Source: Azospirillum thiophilum
GTDB lineage: Bacteria; Pseudomonadota; Alphaproteobacteria; Azospirillales; Azospirillaceae
Length of the DNA: 64,000 nucleotides
Direction of reading: 5' to 3'
Assembly: GCF_001305595.1 (NCBI RefSeq)
Contig: NZ_CP012402.1
Coordinates: 223,501-287,500 of the forward strand
In this document: in pieces, positions 8,410 through 15,616 of the stretch
Layout: every line of letters begins with the position of its first letter
Position numbering within the stretch: position 1 is the stretch's first letter
Position numbers and translations under genes: made by a program
Notes under the pieces: model-generated
What the model was told of the DNA's origin: nothing
What the model saw: the letters and a program-made list of their open reading frames with translations, nothing else
Databases searched by the model: none

Positions 8410-10308
8410 ATGTCCCACCTGTCCGAACCGGTCCACGGCTATGCGGAGGCGCCCGGCGGCGCGTCCGCGGGCGGTGCCGCTTCGTTGTTCCGCAAGATCG
8501 ACCACGGCCTGTCCGTCGGGGTGGAGGTCGTGGCGGGCCTTCTGGTGCTGGTCGAGATCGTCGTCCTGCTGGCGGGCGTCGCCGCCCGCTACCTGTTCCA
8601 CACCCCGCTGGTCTGGTCGGACGAGCTGGCGTCGATCCTGTTCCTCTGGCTGTCGATGCTGGGCGCCGTCGTGGCGCTGCGCCGGGGCGAGCACATGCGG
8701 ATGACGGGCCTCGTCAGCCGCGTCGGCCCCCAGGCGCGCAGCCTCTTGGAATGCATCGCCATCACCGCGCCCATCGCCTTCCTGGCGCTGGTGCTCTACC
8801 ACGCCGTCGACTATGCGATGGAGGAGCAGTTCATCACCACCCCGGCGATGGAGATCTCCAACGCCTGGCGGGCCTCAGCCCTGCCGGTCGGGCTCGGGCT
8901 GATGCTGGTGGCGGCGCTGTTCAGGCTGCTGCGGGTTGCCCGGCCGCGCACCGTGCTGGCGGCGGCGCTGGTGACCGGCGTCATCGTCGGCGGCTTCTGG
9001 GCCGCCGGGCCGGTGCTGAAGCCGCTTGGGCAGCTCAACCTCGTCATCTTCTTCGTCGGGCTGGTCGCCGCCAACGTCTTCGCCGGGGTGCCGATCGCCT
9101 TCTCCTTCGCGCTCGCCACCTTCTCCTATCTGGCGCTGACCACCTCCACGCCGCTGCTGGTGATGGTCGGCCGGCTGGACGAGGGCATGTCGCACCTGAT
9201 CCTGCTGGCGGTGCCGCTGTTCGTCTTCCTCGGTCTCCTGATCGAGATGACCGGCATGGCCCGCGCCATGATCCAGTTCCTGGCCAGCCTGCTCGGCCAT
9301 GTCCGCGGCGGCCTGTCCTATGTGCTGATCGGCGCGATGTATCTGGTCTCCGGCATTTCCGGCTCGAAGATCGCCGACATGGCGGCCATCGCCCCGGTGC
9401 TGTTCCCGGAGATGAAGAAGCGCGGCGCCCCTCCGGGCGACCTGGTGGCGCTCTTGTCGGCGACCGGCGCCCAGACCGAGACCATCCCGCCCAGCATCGT
9501 CCTGATCACCATCGGCTCCGTCACCGGCGTCTCCATCGCGGCACTCTTCACCGGCGGCATGCTGCCCGGCGTGGTGCTCGGCGCCTGCCTGTGCTTCGTC
9601 GTCTGGCGCCGCTACCGCAACGAGGATCTGAGCCACGTCGAGCGCACCCCCGGCCGCGAGATCGGACGGCTCGCCATGGTGGCGCTGCCCGCCATCCTGC
9701 TGCCCTTCGTCATCCGCGCCGCGGTGGTCGAGGGCATCGCGACGGCGACCGAGGTGTCGACCATCGGCATCGCCTATTCCGCGATCGTCGGTCTGCTGAT
9801 CTACCGCCAGTTCGACTGGCGCCGGCTGAAGCCGATGCTGATCGAGACGGCGTCGCTGACCGGGGCGATCATCTTCATCGTCGGTTGCGCCACCTCGATG
9901 GCCTGGGGCCTGACCCAGTCCGGCTTCTCGTCCGACCTGGCGGCCTTCATGGCCGGCATCCCCGGCGGCGCCTACGGCTTCCTCGCCATCTCGATCGTCG
10001 CCTTCATCATCCTGGGCAGCGTGCTGGAGGGCATCCCCGCCATCGTGCTGTTCGGCCCGCTGCTGTTCCCCATCGCCCGCGCCGCCGGGGTGCACGAGGT
10101 GCATTACGCGATGGTCGTCATCTTCGCCATGGGCATCGGCCTGTTCGCCCCGCCCTTCGGCGTCGGCTATTACGGCGCCTGCGCCATCAGCAAGGTCAAT
10201 CCCGACGAGGGCCTGAAGCACATCTGGGGCTATGTCGGCGCCCTGCTGGTCGGGCTGGTGATCGTCGCCGCCATCCCCTGGATTTCGACCGGTTTCCTCG
10301 CCCGCTGA
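8410..10308 (+). CDS. Fused TRAP transporter membrane subunit (DctQ-DctM)
   Basis: A single 632-residue inner-membrane protein. Residues about 30-200 are the four-helix DctQ domain (TPLVWSDELASILFLWLSMLGA). The remainder is the DctM permease, with repeated hydrophobic segments and motifs such as GISGSKIADMAAIAPVL, SATGAQTETIPPS and FAPPFGVGYYGAC. The ATG at 8410 has AAGGAA nine bases upstream; an earlier in-frame ATG at 8392 overlaps that Shine-Dalgarno and is less likely. QM fusion is a known TRAP arrangement. It works with the DctP gene just upstream. Confidence 0.93.
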   Translation: MSHLSEPVHGYAEAPGGASAGGAASLFRKIDHGLSVGVEVVAGLLVLVEIVVLLAGVAARYLFHTPLVWSDELASILFLWLSMLGAVVALRRGEHMRMTGLVSRVGPQARSLLECIAITAPIAFLALVLYHAVDYAMEEQFITTPAMEISNAWRASALPVGLGLMLVAALFRLLRVARPRTVLAAALVTGVIVGGFWAAGPVLKPLGQLNLVIFFVGLVAANVFAGVPIAFSFALATFSYLALTTSTPLLVMVGRLDEGMSHLILLAVPLFVFLGLLIEMTGMARAMIQFLASLLGHVRGGLSYVLIGAMYLVSGISGSKIADMAAIAPVLFPEMKKRGAPPGDLVALLSATGAQTETIPPSIVLITIGSVTGVSIAALFTGGMLPGVVLGACLCFVVWRRYRNEDLSHVERTPGREIGRLAMVALPAILLPFVIRAAVVEGIATATEVSTIGIAYSAIVGLLIYRQFDWRRLKPMLIETASLTGAIIFIVGCATSMAWGLTQSGFSSDLAAFMAGIPGGAYGFLAISIVAFIILGSVLEGIPAIVLFGPLLFPIARAAGVHEVHYAMVVIFAMGIGLFAPPFGVGYYGACAISKVNPDEGLKHIWGYVGALLVGLVIVAAIPWISTGFLAR

Positions 10309-10344
10309 AAGCGGGCTCGGTTTTAGCGCCCGCTGAAGGCGGGC
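10300..10344. terminator. Tandem GC-rich hairpins after dctQM
   Basis: Two successive hairpins from a near-duplicated 28-base unit. The first is GCCCGCT / GAA / AGCGGGC (10300-10316); its left arm includes the dctQM stop codon. The second is GCCCGC / TGAAG / GCGGGC (10328-10344). Each is followed by a short GGTTT stretch. They may attenuate transcription into, or protect the message before, the VOC gene. Confidence 0.5.
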
Positions 10345-10409
10345 TTGGTTTCGGCGCTCGTTAACGCCGCCGGCTCTTCCCGATCCCCCTCATATCCGGA
10401 GTTCTTTCA

Positions 10410-10949
10410 ATGAGCCGATTCTTCGGCCAGATCCGTCAGGCTGGCTACGTCGTGCGCGACATCGAGGCCGCCATGGACTATTGGAGCCGCACGCTCGGCA
10501 TCGGTCCGTGGTTCTACAACGAGCGGGTTCCGATCCGGAACTACAGCTACCGCGGCGAAAGCTACGAGGTTCACAATTCGGTGGCGCTGGCCAATTCCGG
10601 CCCGCTGCAGATGGAGCTGATCCAGACCCGCAACGACGCGCCGTCGATGTACCGCGACTTCCTCCAGGCCGGGAACACCGGGCTCCAGCATGTCGCCTAC
10701 TGGACCGAGGATTACGACGCCGACCTCGACCGGCTGCTCGGGCAAGGCTTCAAGCCGGTGATGAGCGGCGAGGTCGGCGAGAAGGGCCGCTTCATCTATT
10801 TCGACACCGAATACCATCCCGGCACGGTGATCGAGCTGTCGGAGGTCGCCGGCCCCAAGGGCAAAATGTTCGACCTGATCCGCGAGGCCTCGATGGGCTG
10901 GGACGGCAGTGATCCGGTGCGGCCCTTCCCGGACCTGGGCAAGCTGTAA
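10410..10949 (+). CDS. VOC (glyoxalase/bleomycin-resistance fold) family protein
   Basis: A 179-residue metal-dependent vicinal-oxygen-chelate protein. The first beta-alpha-beta unit reads GQIRQAGYVVRDIEAAMDYW and the second begins GLQHVAYWTEDYDADLDRL. The late FIYFDTEYHPGTVIEL contains a typical metal-ligand glutamate. It is closest in style to methylmalonyl-CoA-epimerase/glyoxalase-like proteins, which isomerise or cleave 2-oxo or enediolate intermediates. Its place between a TRAP transporter and a RuBisCO-like protein suggests an isomerase step on an oxo-sugar acid. CCGGAG precedes the ATG. Confidence 0.85.
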   Translation: MSRFFGQIRQAGYVVRDIEAAMDYWSRTLGIGPWFYNERVPIRNYSYRGESYEVHNSVALANSGPLQMELIQTRNDAPSMYRDFLQAGNTGLQHVAYWTEDYDADLDRLLGQGFKPVMSGEVGEKGRFIYFDTEYHPGTVIELSEVAGPKGKMFDLIREASMGWDGSDPVRPFPDLGKL

Positions 10950-10973
10950 GAGCAATCCATGACGGCAAGTTAA

Positions 10974-11076
10974 CCCCCACCCTGACCCTCCCCCGCTGGG
11001 CGGGGGAGGGGACGACTGCTGAAGCGGGAGAGCGGCGGCAGTCCCTCCCCCGCCCGGCGGGGGAGGATAGGTGGGG
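10974..11076. repeat. Paired GC-rich palindromic repeat element
   Basis: Two palindromic modules rich in CCCTCCCCCGC / GCGGGGGAGGG face each other around a short spacer, with CCCCCACCCT and AGGTGGGGG ends. It is the same type as the elements at 12131-12285, 61060-61166 and 62475-62600. Looks like a REP/BIME-type dispersed repeat. Confidence 0.75.
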
Positions 11077-11123
11077 GCATTCGTAAGCCATCACTCTCCA
11101 TGCGACCGAACAAGGCCACTCCC

Positions 11124-12542
11124 ATGCACGCCGACCGCATCGAAGCGACATACCTGATCGAAACCCCCCTCGCTCCGGCCAAGGTGGCGGAGGTGATGGC
11201 GGGCGAGCAGTCCTGCGGCACCTTCACCCGTGTCCATGGCGAGACCGACGACCTGCGCGCCCGCGCCCGCGCCATCGTGGAATCGGTGGAGAAGCTCGAC
11301 GTCGCCGAAACGCCGGCCCTGCCCAACAGCTGGCTGGAGCGCCAGCGCAATTCGGGCCCGTGGCAGCGGGCGCGCGTCACCATCTCCTTCCCGACCGGCA
11401 ACATCGGCGCCAACCTGCCGACGCTGGCCGCCACCGTTGCCGGCAACCTCTACGACCTGGGGGAGGTGACCGGCCTGCGGCTTGAGTCCCTGCGGCTGCC
11501 GCAGGCCTACCGCGACCGCTTCGACCGGCCGGTCCACGGCATCGCCGGCACCCGGCGGCTGACCGGGGTGGCCGACGGGCCGCTGGTCGGCTCGATCCTC
11601 AAGCCCAATGTCGGGCTGTCGGCCGAGGAGACCGGCGATCTGGTCGGCACCCTGTGCGCCGCCGGGCTCGACTTCATCAAGGACGACGAGATCTGCGCCG
11701 ATCCGGTGCATGCGCCGCTGGCCCAGCGCATCCCGGCGGTGATGGACCGGGTGCGCCGCCACCAGGACCGCACCGGCAAGCATGTGATGGTCGCCTTCAA
11801 CATCACCGACGAGACCGACGCCATGCGCCGCCATGCCGATCTGGTGGAGCGCGAGGGCGGGTCCTGCATCATGGTCAGCCTGAACTGGTGCGGCCATTCG
11901 GCGGTCCAGACGCTGCGCCGGCACAGCGGGCTGGTGCTGCACGGCCACCGCAACGGCTTCGGCGCCCTGTCGCGCCATCCGCTGCTCGGCATCGGCTTCG
12001 ACGCCTATCAGGCGCTGTGGCGTCTGGCCGGCGTCGACCACATGCATGTCCATGGCCTGGACGGCAAGTTCGCCCAGCCCGACGCAGAGGTGATCGACGG
12101 CGCCCGCGCCTGCCTCGCGCCGCTGGCTTATGATGCTCCCCCTCTCCCCCCCGGGGAGAGGGTCGGGGTGAGGGGGACGCACGGCGTGGATTTGGGGAAA
12201 CCGGATACGCCGACGCCTGCCGACACCTCCATGCAACGCGCCCCCCTCACCCCAACCCTCTCCCCGGGGGGGAGAGGGGATGTGGGGGACGTCGTCATGC
12301 CCGCCTTCTCGTCCGGGCAATGGGCCGGCACGGTGCCGGTCACCTGGGAGGCGGTGGGGACGGCCGACCTGCTGTTCATGTCCGGCGGCGGCATCATGGC
12401 CCATCCCGACGGCCCGGATGCCGGGGTGCGCAGCATCCGCCAGGCCTGGGACGCGGTGCGCGCCGGTCGCCGGCTGGAGGATGCCGCGGCGGAGCAGCCG
12501 GAGCTGCGTCACGCCCTGGATTTCTTCGGCAGGAAGGGCTGA
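11124..12542 (+). CDS. RuBisCO-like protein (form IV type) with in-frame repeat insertion
   Basis: A 472-residue RuBisCO large-subunit superfamily protein. Active-site elements are recognisable: GSILKPNVG (Lys160, matching RuBisCO K175), FIKDDE (Lys186, Asp188, Glu189, matching K201/D203/E204), LHGHRNGFGAL, a loop-6-like HVHGLDGKF and a phosphate-binding SGGGIMAHPDGP. Without the insertion it would be about 422 residues, normal for RuBisCO-like proteins. Residues about 336-387 are encoded by a GC-rich palindromic repeat (12131-12285) that keeps the frame. Relatives next to DUF1537 kinases act on 3-oxo-isoapionate-type sugar acids as decarboxylases or transcarboxylases; this exact role is inferred. 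An alternative start is 11100. Confidence 0.88.
   Translation: MHADRIEATYLIETPLAPAKVAEVMAGEQSCGTFTRVHGETDDLRARARAIVESVEKLDVAETPALPNSWLERQRNSGPWQRARVTISFPTGNIGANLPTLAATVAGNLYDLGEVTGLRLESLRLPQAYRDRFDRPVHGIAGTRRLTGVADGPLVGSILKPNVGLSAEETGDLVGTLCAAGLDFIKDDEICADPVHAPLAQRIPAVMDRVRRHQDRTGKHVMVAFNITDETDAMRRHADLVEREGGSCIMVSLNWCGHSAVQTLRRHSGLVLHGHRNGFGALSRHPLLGIGFDAYQALWRLAGVDHMHVHGLDGKFAQPDAEVIDGARACLAPLAYDAPPLPPGERVGVRGTHGVDLGKPDTPTPADTSMQRAPLTPTLSPGGRGDVGDVVMPAFSSGQWAGTVPVTWEAVGTADLLFMSGGGIMAHPDGPDAGVRSIRQAWDAVRAGRRLEDAAAEQPELRHALDFFGRKG
12131..12285. repeat. GC-rich palindromic repeat inserted inside the RuBisCO-like gene
   Basis: Two inverted modules: one around CCCCGGGGAGAGGGTCGGGG (12150s) and one around CCCTCTCCCCGGGGG (12257 on), separated by about 60 unique bases. 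It is the same class as the intergenic repeats in this window but lies within coding sequence, translated as PLPPGERVGVRG ... LTPTLSPGGRG. The length is a multiple of three or near it, so the frame is preserved. Confidence 0.85.
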
Positions 12543-12547
12543 GCGCC

Positions 12548-13864
12548 ATGGCTCCAATCCCCCGTCTGGGCTGGTACGGCGACGACTTCACCGGCGCGAC
12601 CGACACGCTGGCCGCGCTGGCGACGGCGGGCCGGCGGGCACTGCTGTTCCTCGACGTGCCGGACGTCGCCCGGTTGGGCAATGCCGGCCCGCTCGATGCG
12701 GTCGGAATCGCCGGGGCGGCGCGCAGCATGGCGCCCGAGGCCATGCGGGCGGAACTGGAGCCGGTCGGCCGTTTCTTCGCGGCGCTGGGCGTGCCGGTGC
12801 TGCATTACAAATGCTGCTCCACCTTCGACAGCGCGCCCGCGGTCGGCAGCATCGGCGAGGCGGTGCGCACGCTGGCGCCGCATTTCCCCAACCGATTCCG
12901 TCCGGTGGTGGGCGGACAGCCGAACATCGGCCGCCATTGCCTGTTCAGCACCCTGTTCGCCGCGGCCGGCACCGGCGGCACGGTCCACCGCATCGACCGC
13001 CACCCGACCATGAGCGTCCACCCCGTCACCCCGATGGCCGAGGCCGACCTGCGCCGCCATCTCGCGGCGCAGGGGCTGGAGGGCGTGGCGGCGCTGCATT
13101 ATCCCGACTACGGCCGCGCCGACGCCGACCTCGACGCCCGGCTGGAACGGATTTTGGACGAGGCGCCGCCGGCCGTCCTGCTGGACGTGGCGCGCAGCGC
13201 CGACCTTGCCACGGTCGGGCGGCTGATCTGGAGCCGTGCCCGCCGCTGCCCCCTGCTGGCGGTCGGGCCGAGCAGTGTCGCCCAGGCGCTGGCCGCCCAT
13301 TGGGACGAGGCGCCTTCCGCCACCGTCCGGGACGAGCCGCCGCTCGCCCCCGCCGCGTCGCCGGTCTTCCTGATGGCCGGCAGCCTGTCGCCGGTGACGC
13401 GCCGGCAGATCGAAGCCGCCGCTTCCTACACCCGTATCCGGGCCGACGCCGCGGCGCTGTGCGACGATCCCGGCTATGCAGCCTCCCTGCTGAACGAGGT
13501 CGTCGCCGCGCTCTGCGCCGGCCGCCACACCCTGGTCTGGACCGCCCCCGCCGAGCCCGGCACCGCCGACACCGCCCGGGCCGGCCGGGTCGCCGCCGCC
13601 ACCGCGGCGTTCGTCGTTGCGGTGCTGCGGGCCGTGGCGCTGCGGGGGGGGCCGCTGCGCCGCATTGGCATCGCCGGCGGCGACACCTCCAGCCTCGCGG
13701 TGCGGGCGCTCGGCTGCTGGGGGCTGTCCTATCGCTGCACGCTGGCGCCCGGCGTCACCGTCAGCCGCACCCATGCCGACGACCCGGCGGTCGACGGGCT
13801 GGAGCTGATGCTGAAGGGCGGCCAGATGGGCGGCGACGACCTGTTCGAGCGGCTGCTCGGGTAG
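12548..13864 (+). CDS. Four-carbon acid sugar kinase family protein (DUF1537/OtnK-like)
   Basis: A 438-residue ATP-dependent sugar-acid kinase. The N-terminal acceptor-binding region carries the diagnostic GWYGDDFTGATDTLAALA, and the C-terminal nucleotide-binding domain ends with GIAGGDTSSLAVRALG and LMLKGGQMGGDDLFERLL. AGGAAGG lies ten bases before the ATG, five bases after the RuBisCO-like stop. Family members phosphorylate four-carbon sugar acids, 3-oxo-isoapionate and related acids. The phosphorylated product would be the natural substrate of the RuBisCO-like enzyme, so the two probably act in sequence. Confidence 0.9.
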   Translation: MAPIPRLGWYGDDFTGATDTLAALATAGRRALLFLDVPDVARLGNAGPLDAVGIAGAARSMAPEAMRAELEPVGRFFAALGVPVLHYKCCSTFDSAPAVGSIGEAVRTLAPHFPNRFRPVVGGQPNIGRHCLFSTLFAAAGTGGTVHRIDRHPTMSVHPVTPMAEADLRRHLAAQGLEGVAALHYPDYGRADADLDARLERILDEAPPAVLLDVARSADLATVGRLIWSRARRCPLLAVGPSSVAQALAAHWDEAPSATVRDEPPLAPAASPVFLMAGSLSPVTRRQIEAAASYTRIRADAAALCDDPGYAASLLNEVVAALCAGRHTLVWTAPAEPGTADTARAGRVAAATAAFVVAVLRAVALRGGPLRRIGIAGGDTSSLAVRALGCWGLSYRCTLAPGVTVSRTHADDPAVDGLELMLKGGQMGGDDLFERLLG

Positions 13865-13886
13865 ATCGGGAACCGGCGATTGGCGC

Positions 13887-13914
13887 TTGACATGCAAATG
13901 ATAATCGTTATCAT
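13887..13914 (+). promoter_or_regulatory. Strong sigma70-type promoter overlapping a Fur-type box
   Basis: TTGACA (13887-13892), a 16-bp spacer and TATCAT (13909-13914) form a near-consensus promoter reading rightward, with a start expected near 13921. The spacer and -10 are covered by the palindrome listed next, so a bound Fur-family repressor would block it. Confidence 0.7.
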
Positions 13915-13918
13915 TTGC
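13894..13918. promoter_or_regulatory. Fur-type operator, perfect 11-bp-arm palindrome
   Basis: Arms GCAAATGATAA and TTATCATTTGC around a TCG centre, a perfect inverted repeat that closely matches the classical GATAATGATAATCATTATC Fur box. It lies downstream of the kinase and upstream of no clear protein gene. The transcript it would control runs toward the 3' end of superoxide dismutase. Confidence 0.85.
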
Positions 13919-14094
13919 TCATTCGAACGCACTTATACCGGAAGCCAGCCGTCAGCCTCGCGTGCTCGAAGGTCAGCCACCGTCTTTTTCCGCCCTGGCC
14001 GCGGATGCGGCCACCGGGCGAAGACGGCGAAAACCCAATTGAAAACCGGAGATCGGAGCGTCGCTGACGCCCAGGCCGGAGCATGGCCCCCGAT

Positions 14095-14140
14095 GGCCGG
14101 TGCCATGCTTTCCCCATGCTTGCTTACCATGGCACCGGCC
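14095..14140. terminator. 13-bp-stem hairpin between Fur promoter and SOD 3' end
   Basis: Perfect inverted repeat GGCCGGTGCCATG (14095-14107) / CATGGCACCGGCC (14128-14140) with a 20-base loop. It starts 15 bases beyond the SOD stop on the minus strand and about 175 bases beyond the Fur-type promoter on the plus strand. No U-tract follows on either side, so it is either a bidirectional hairpin barrier or an RNA 3' structure. Confidence 0.6.
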
Positions 14141-14155
14141 CGGACCGTCGGCCGA

Positions 14156-14785
14156 TCACGCCGTGACGGATGCGCCGGGAGCCTGTTCCAGGCGCGCGGC
14201 CACGGCCTCCCAATCGACCAGTTGCTCCAGGAACGCCGCAAGATAGTCGGGACGGCGGTTGCGGTAATCGACGTAATAGGCATGCTCCCAGACGTCGCAG
14301 CCCAGCAGCGCGTGCCGCCCGTGCGCCAGCGGGTTCTCCCCGTTCGGGGTGCGCATCAGGGCCAGCCGCCCGTCCGCTTCCTCGGTGAGCCAGACCCAGC
14401 CGGAGCCGAACTGCGCGACGCCCTCCTTGACGAAACCGCTTTTGAACGCCTCGACGGAACCGAAGCTGTCGACGATGCGGCGCTCCAGCGCGCCGGGAAC
14501 CGCCCCGCCGCCGGCCGGCTTCATCCAGCTCCAGAAATGGATGTGATTCCAGTGCTGTCCGGCGTTGTTGAAGATGGCCTGGGCCTGCGGCTCGGCAAAG
14601 GAGCGCCGGACGAGATCTTCGAGCGGCAACCCGGCGAGCGCCGATCCGGGGACCAGTTCGTTGAGCTTGGCCACATAGGCGGCGTGGTGCTTGCCGTGAT
14701 GAAGCGTCATGGTTTCCAGCGACATCGCCGGCCCGAGTGCATCCGGGGCATAGGGCAGGTCGGGCAGAACGAACGCAGCGGTCAT
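14156..14785 (-). CDS. sodB: Fe/Mn superoxide dismutase
   Basis: A 209-residue cytosolic superoxide dismutase. Metal ligands are visible: the first His in LHHGKHHAAYV (His29), His in HWNHIHFW, and Asp and His in DVWEHAYYVDYR. Length and the PDLPYAPDALGPAMS start fit the family; no signal peptide. The ATG at 14785 has GGAGG nine bases upstream. It is divergent from an Fe-S type regulator with paired operator-like repeats between them, and its 3' end converges on a Fur-type promoter. Iron use is the better guess from the iron-linked context, but Mn or cambialistic use is not excluded. Confidence 0.95.
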   Translation of the reverse strand: MTAAFVLPDLPYAPDALGPAMSLETMTLHHGKHHAAYVAKLNELVPGSALAGLPLEDLVRRSFAEPQAQAIFNNAGQHWNHIHFWSWMKPAGGGAVPGALERRIVDSFGSVEAFKSGFVKEGVAQFGSGWVWLTEEADGRLALMRTPNGENPLAHGRHALLGCDVWEHAYYVDYRNRRPDYLAAFLEQLVDWEAVAARLEQAPGASVTA

Positions 14786-14845
14786 CGTTTCCTCCTTCGC
14801 CAGGCCGCCCGGCCATTGCATCGGCATGACGGAGCGGCTAAAATT

Positions 14846-14899
14846 CCAAGGACAAACTTGGTTTATTCGGCGGCAGATAATATGTCAAGCCATGGCTTG
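14846..14899. promoter_or_regulatory. Two CAAG-N6-CTTG inverted repeats (candidate operators)
   Basis: Site 1 is CCAAG-GACAAA-CTTGG (14846-14861); site 2 is CAAG-CCATGG-CTTG (14886-14899), 39 bp apart centre to centre. Both share the spacing of the cyanobacterial SufR operator (CAAC-N6-GTTG). A GATAAT at 14876-14881 lies between them. Site 2 overlaps the start of the regulator gene, as expected for autoregulation. Confidence 0.6.
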
Positions 14900-15547
14900 G
14901 AAAACTATGCGTCATCCTCGACCGCTGCGACCGACAAGCTGTTGACCGTCCTGAAGACGCACGGTCCCCAGACCACGGCCGAGCTGGGGCAGGTGCTTGG
15001 AACGACGTCGGAGAACGCACGCCAGCAGCTGGGCAGGCTCGCTGCCGAGGGGCTGGTCGAGGCCCGTGCCCGGTCACGCGGGGTGGGCCGGCCGGCCCAG
15101 GTCTGGCATTTGACCGAGGCCGCCCACGCACGCTTCCCGGATGCCCATGCCGAGTTGGCGGTGCAGTTGATCCGCAGCATCGGCGAAACGCTGGGGCGGG
15201 ACGCGCTCGATGCGTTGATCGCGGCGCGCCGGGATGACGCCTTGGCGCATTACATGGCCGAGCTGAGGGATGTGGTTGCCGTGAAGGACCGCGTGGCGGG
15301 CATCGCGGCGATCCGAAGCCGGGAAGGCTATATGGCCGACTGGTGGGAGGAGGCGGACGGTACGCTGCTCCTCGTCGAGAACCATTGCCCGATCTGCGCC
15401 GCCGCCACCGCCGACCAGGGCTTTTGCCGTGCGGAACTGGACCTTTTCCAGCGGGTGCTCGGGGACGATGTTCCGGTCCGGCGCATCGAGCATATCCTGG
15501 ACGACAGGCGGCGTTGCGCCTATCGGATCGCGCCGGCGCCGGTATGA
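14882..15547 (+). CDS. SufR-like winged-helix regulator with C-terminal cysteine cluster
   Basis: A 221-residue regulator. An N-terminal winged helix (KLLTVLKTHGPQTTAELGQV ... TTSENARQQLGRLAAEGLVE) is followed by a GVGRPAQVWHLT wing. The C-terminus has four cysteines: Cys169 and Cys172 (HCPIC), Cys182 (GFC) and Cys212 (RRRCAYRI). That pattern is typical of Fe-S-cluster-binding regulators of the SufR group. It is divergent from sodB over two matching inverted repeats, so it plausibly controls sodB and itself according to iron-sulfur status. The ATG at 14882 lacks a clear Shine-Dalgarno and abuts a possible -10 (GATAAT), so the true start may be downstream or the message leaderless. Confidence 0.8.
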   Translation: MSSHGLENYASSSTAATDKLLTVLKTHGPQTTAELGQVLGTTSENARQQLGRLAAEGLVEARARSRGVGRPAQVWHLTEAAHARFPDAHAELAVQLIRSIGETLGRDALDALIAARRDDALAHYMAELRDVVAVKDRVAGIAAIRSREGYMADWWEEADGTLLLVENHCPICAAATADQGFCRAELDLFQRVLGDDVPVRRIEHILDDRRRCAYRIAPAPV

Positions 15548-15559
15548 GACGGGGCGCAC

Positions 15560-15582
15560 GGCCCGGCCCGGCCCGGCCCGGC
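15560..15582. repeat. GGCCC-type pentanucleotide repeat
   Basis: About four tandem copies of GGCCC between the SufR-like gene and the AraC-family gene; a simple repeat of no obvious function. Confidence 0.7.
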
Positions 15583-15616
15583 GTGACGAGGGCGATGGCG
15601 GGCGACGAGGACCGCG

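Noticed and set aside
10974..11076. CRISPR-like repeats
   Set aside because: The repeated units are inverted palindromes without regular spacers or cas genes; they are REP/BIME-like.
11124..12542. Genuine CO2-fixing RuBisCO
   Set aside because: Divergent from form I-III, with an altered loop-6 region and kinase/TRAP context; fits RuBisCO-like proteins of sugar-acid catabolism.
13911..14117. 68-codon minus-strand ORF under the Fur-type box
   Set aside because: No Shine-Dalgarno, no family features, and it points away from the promoter that the box overlaps.
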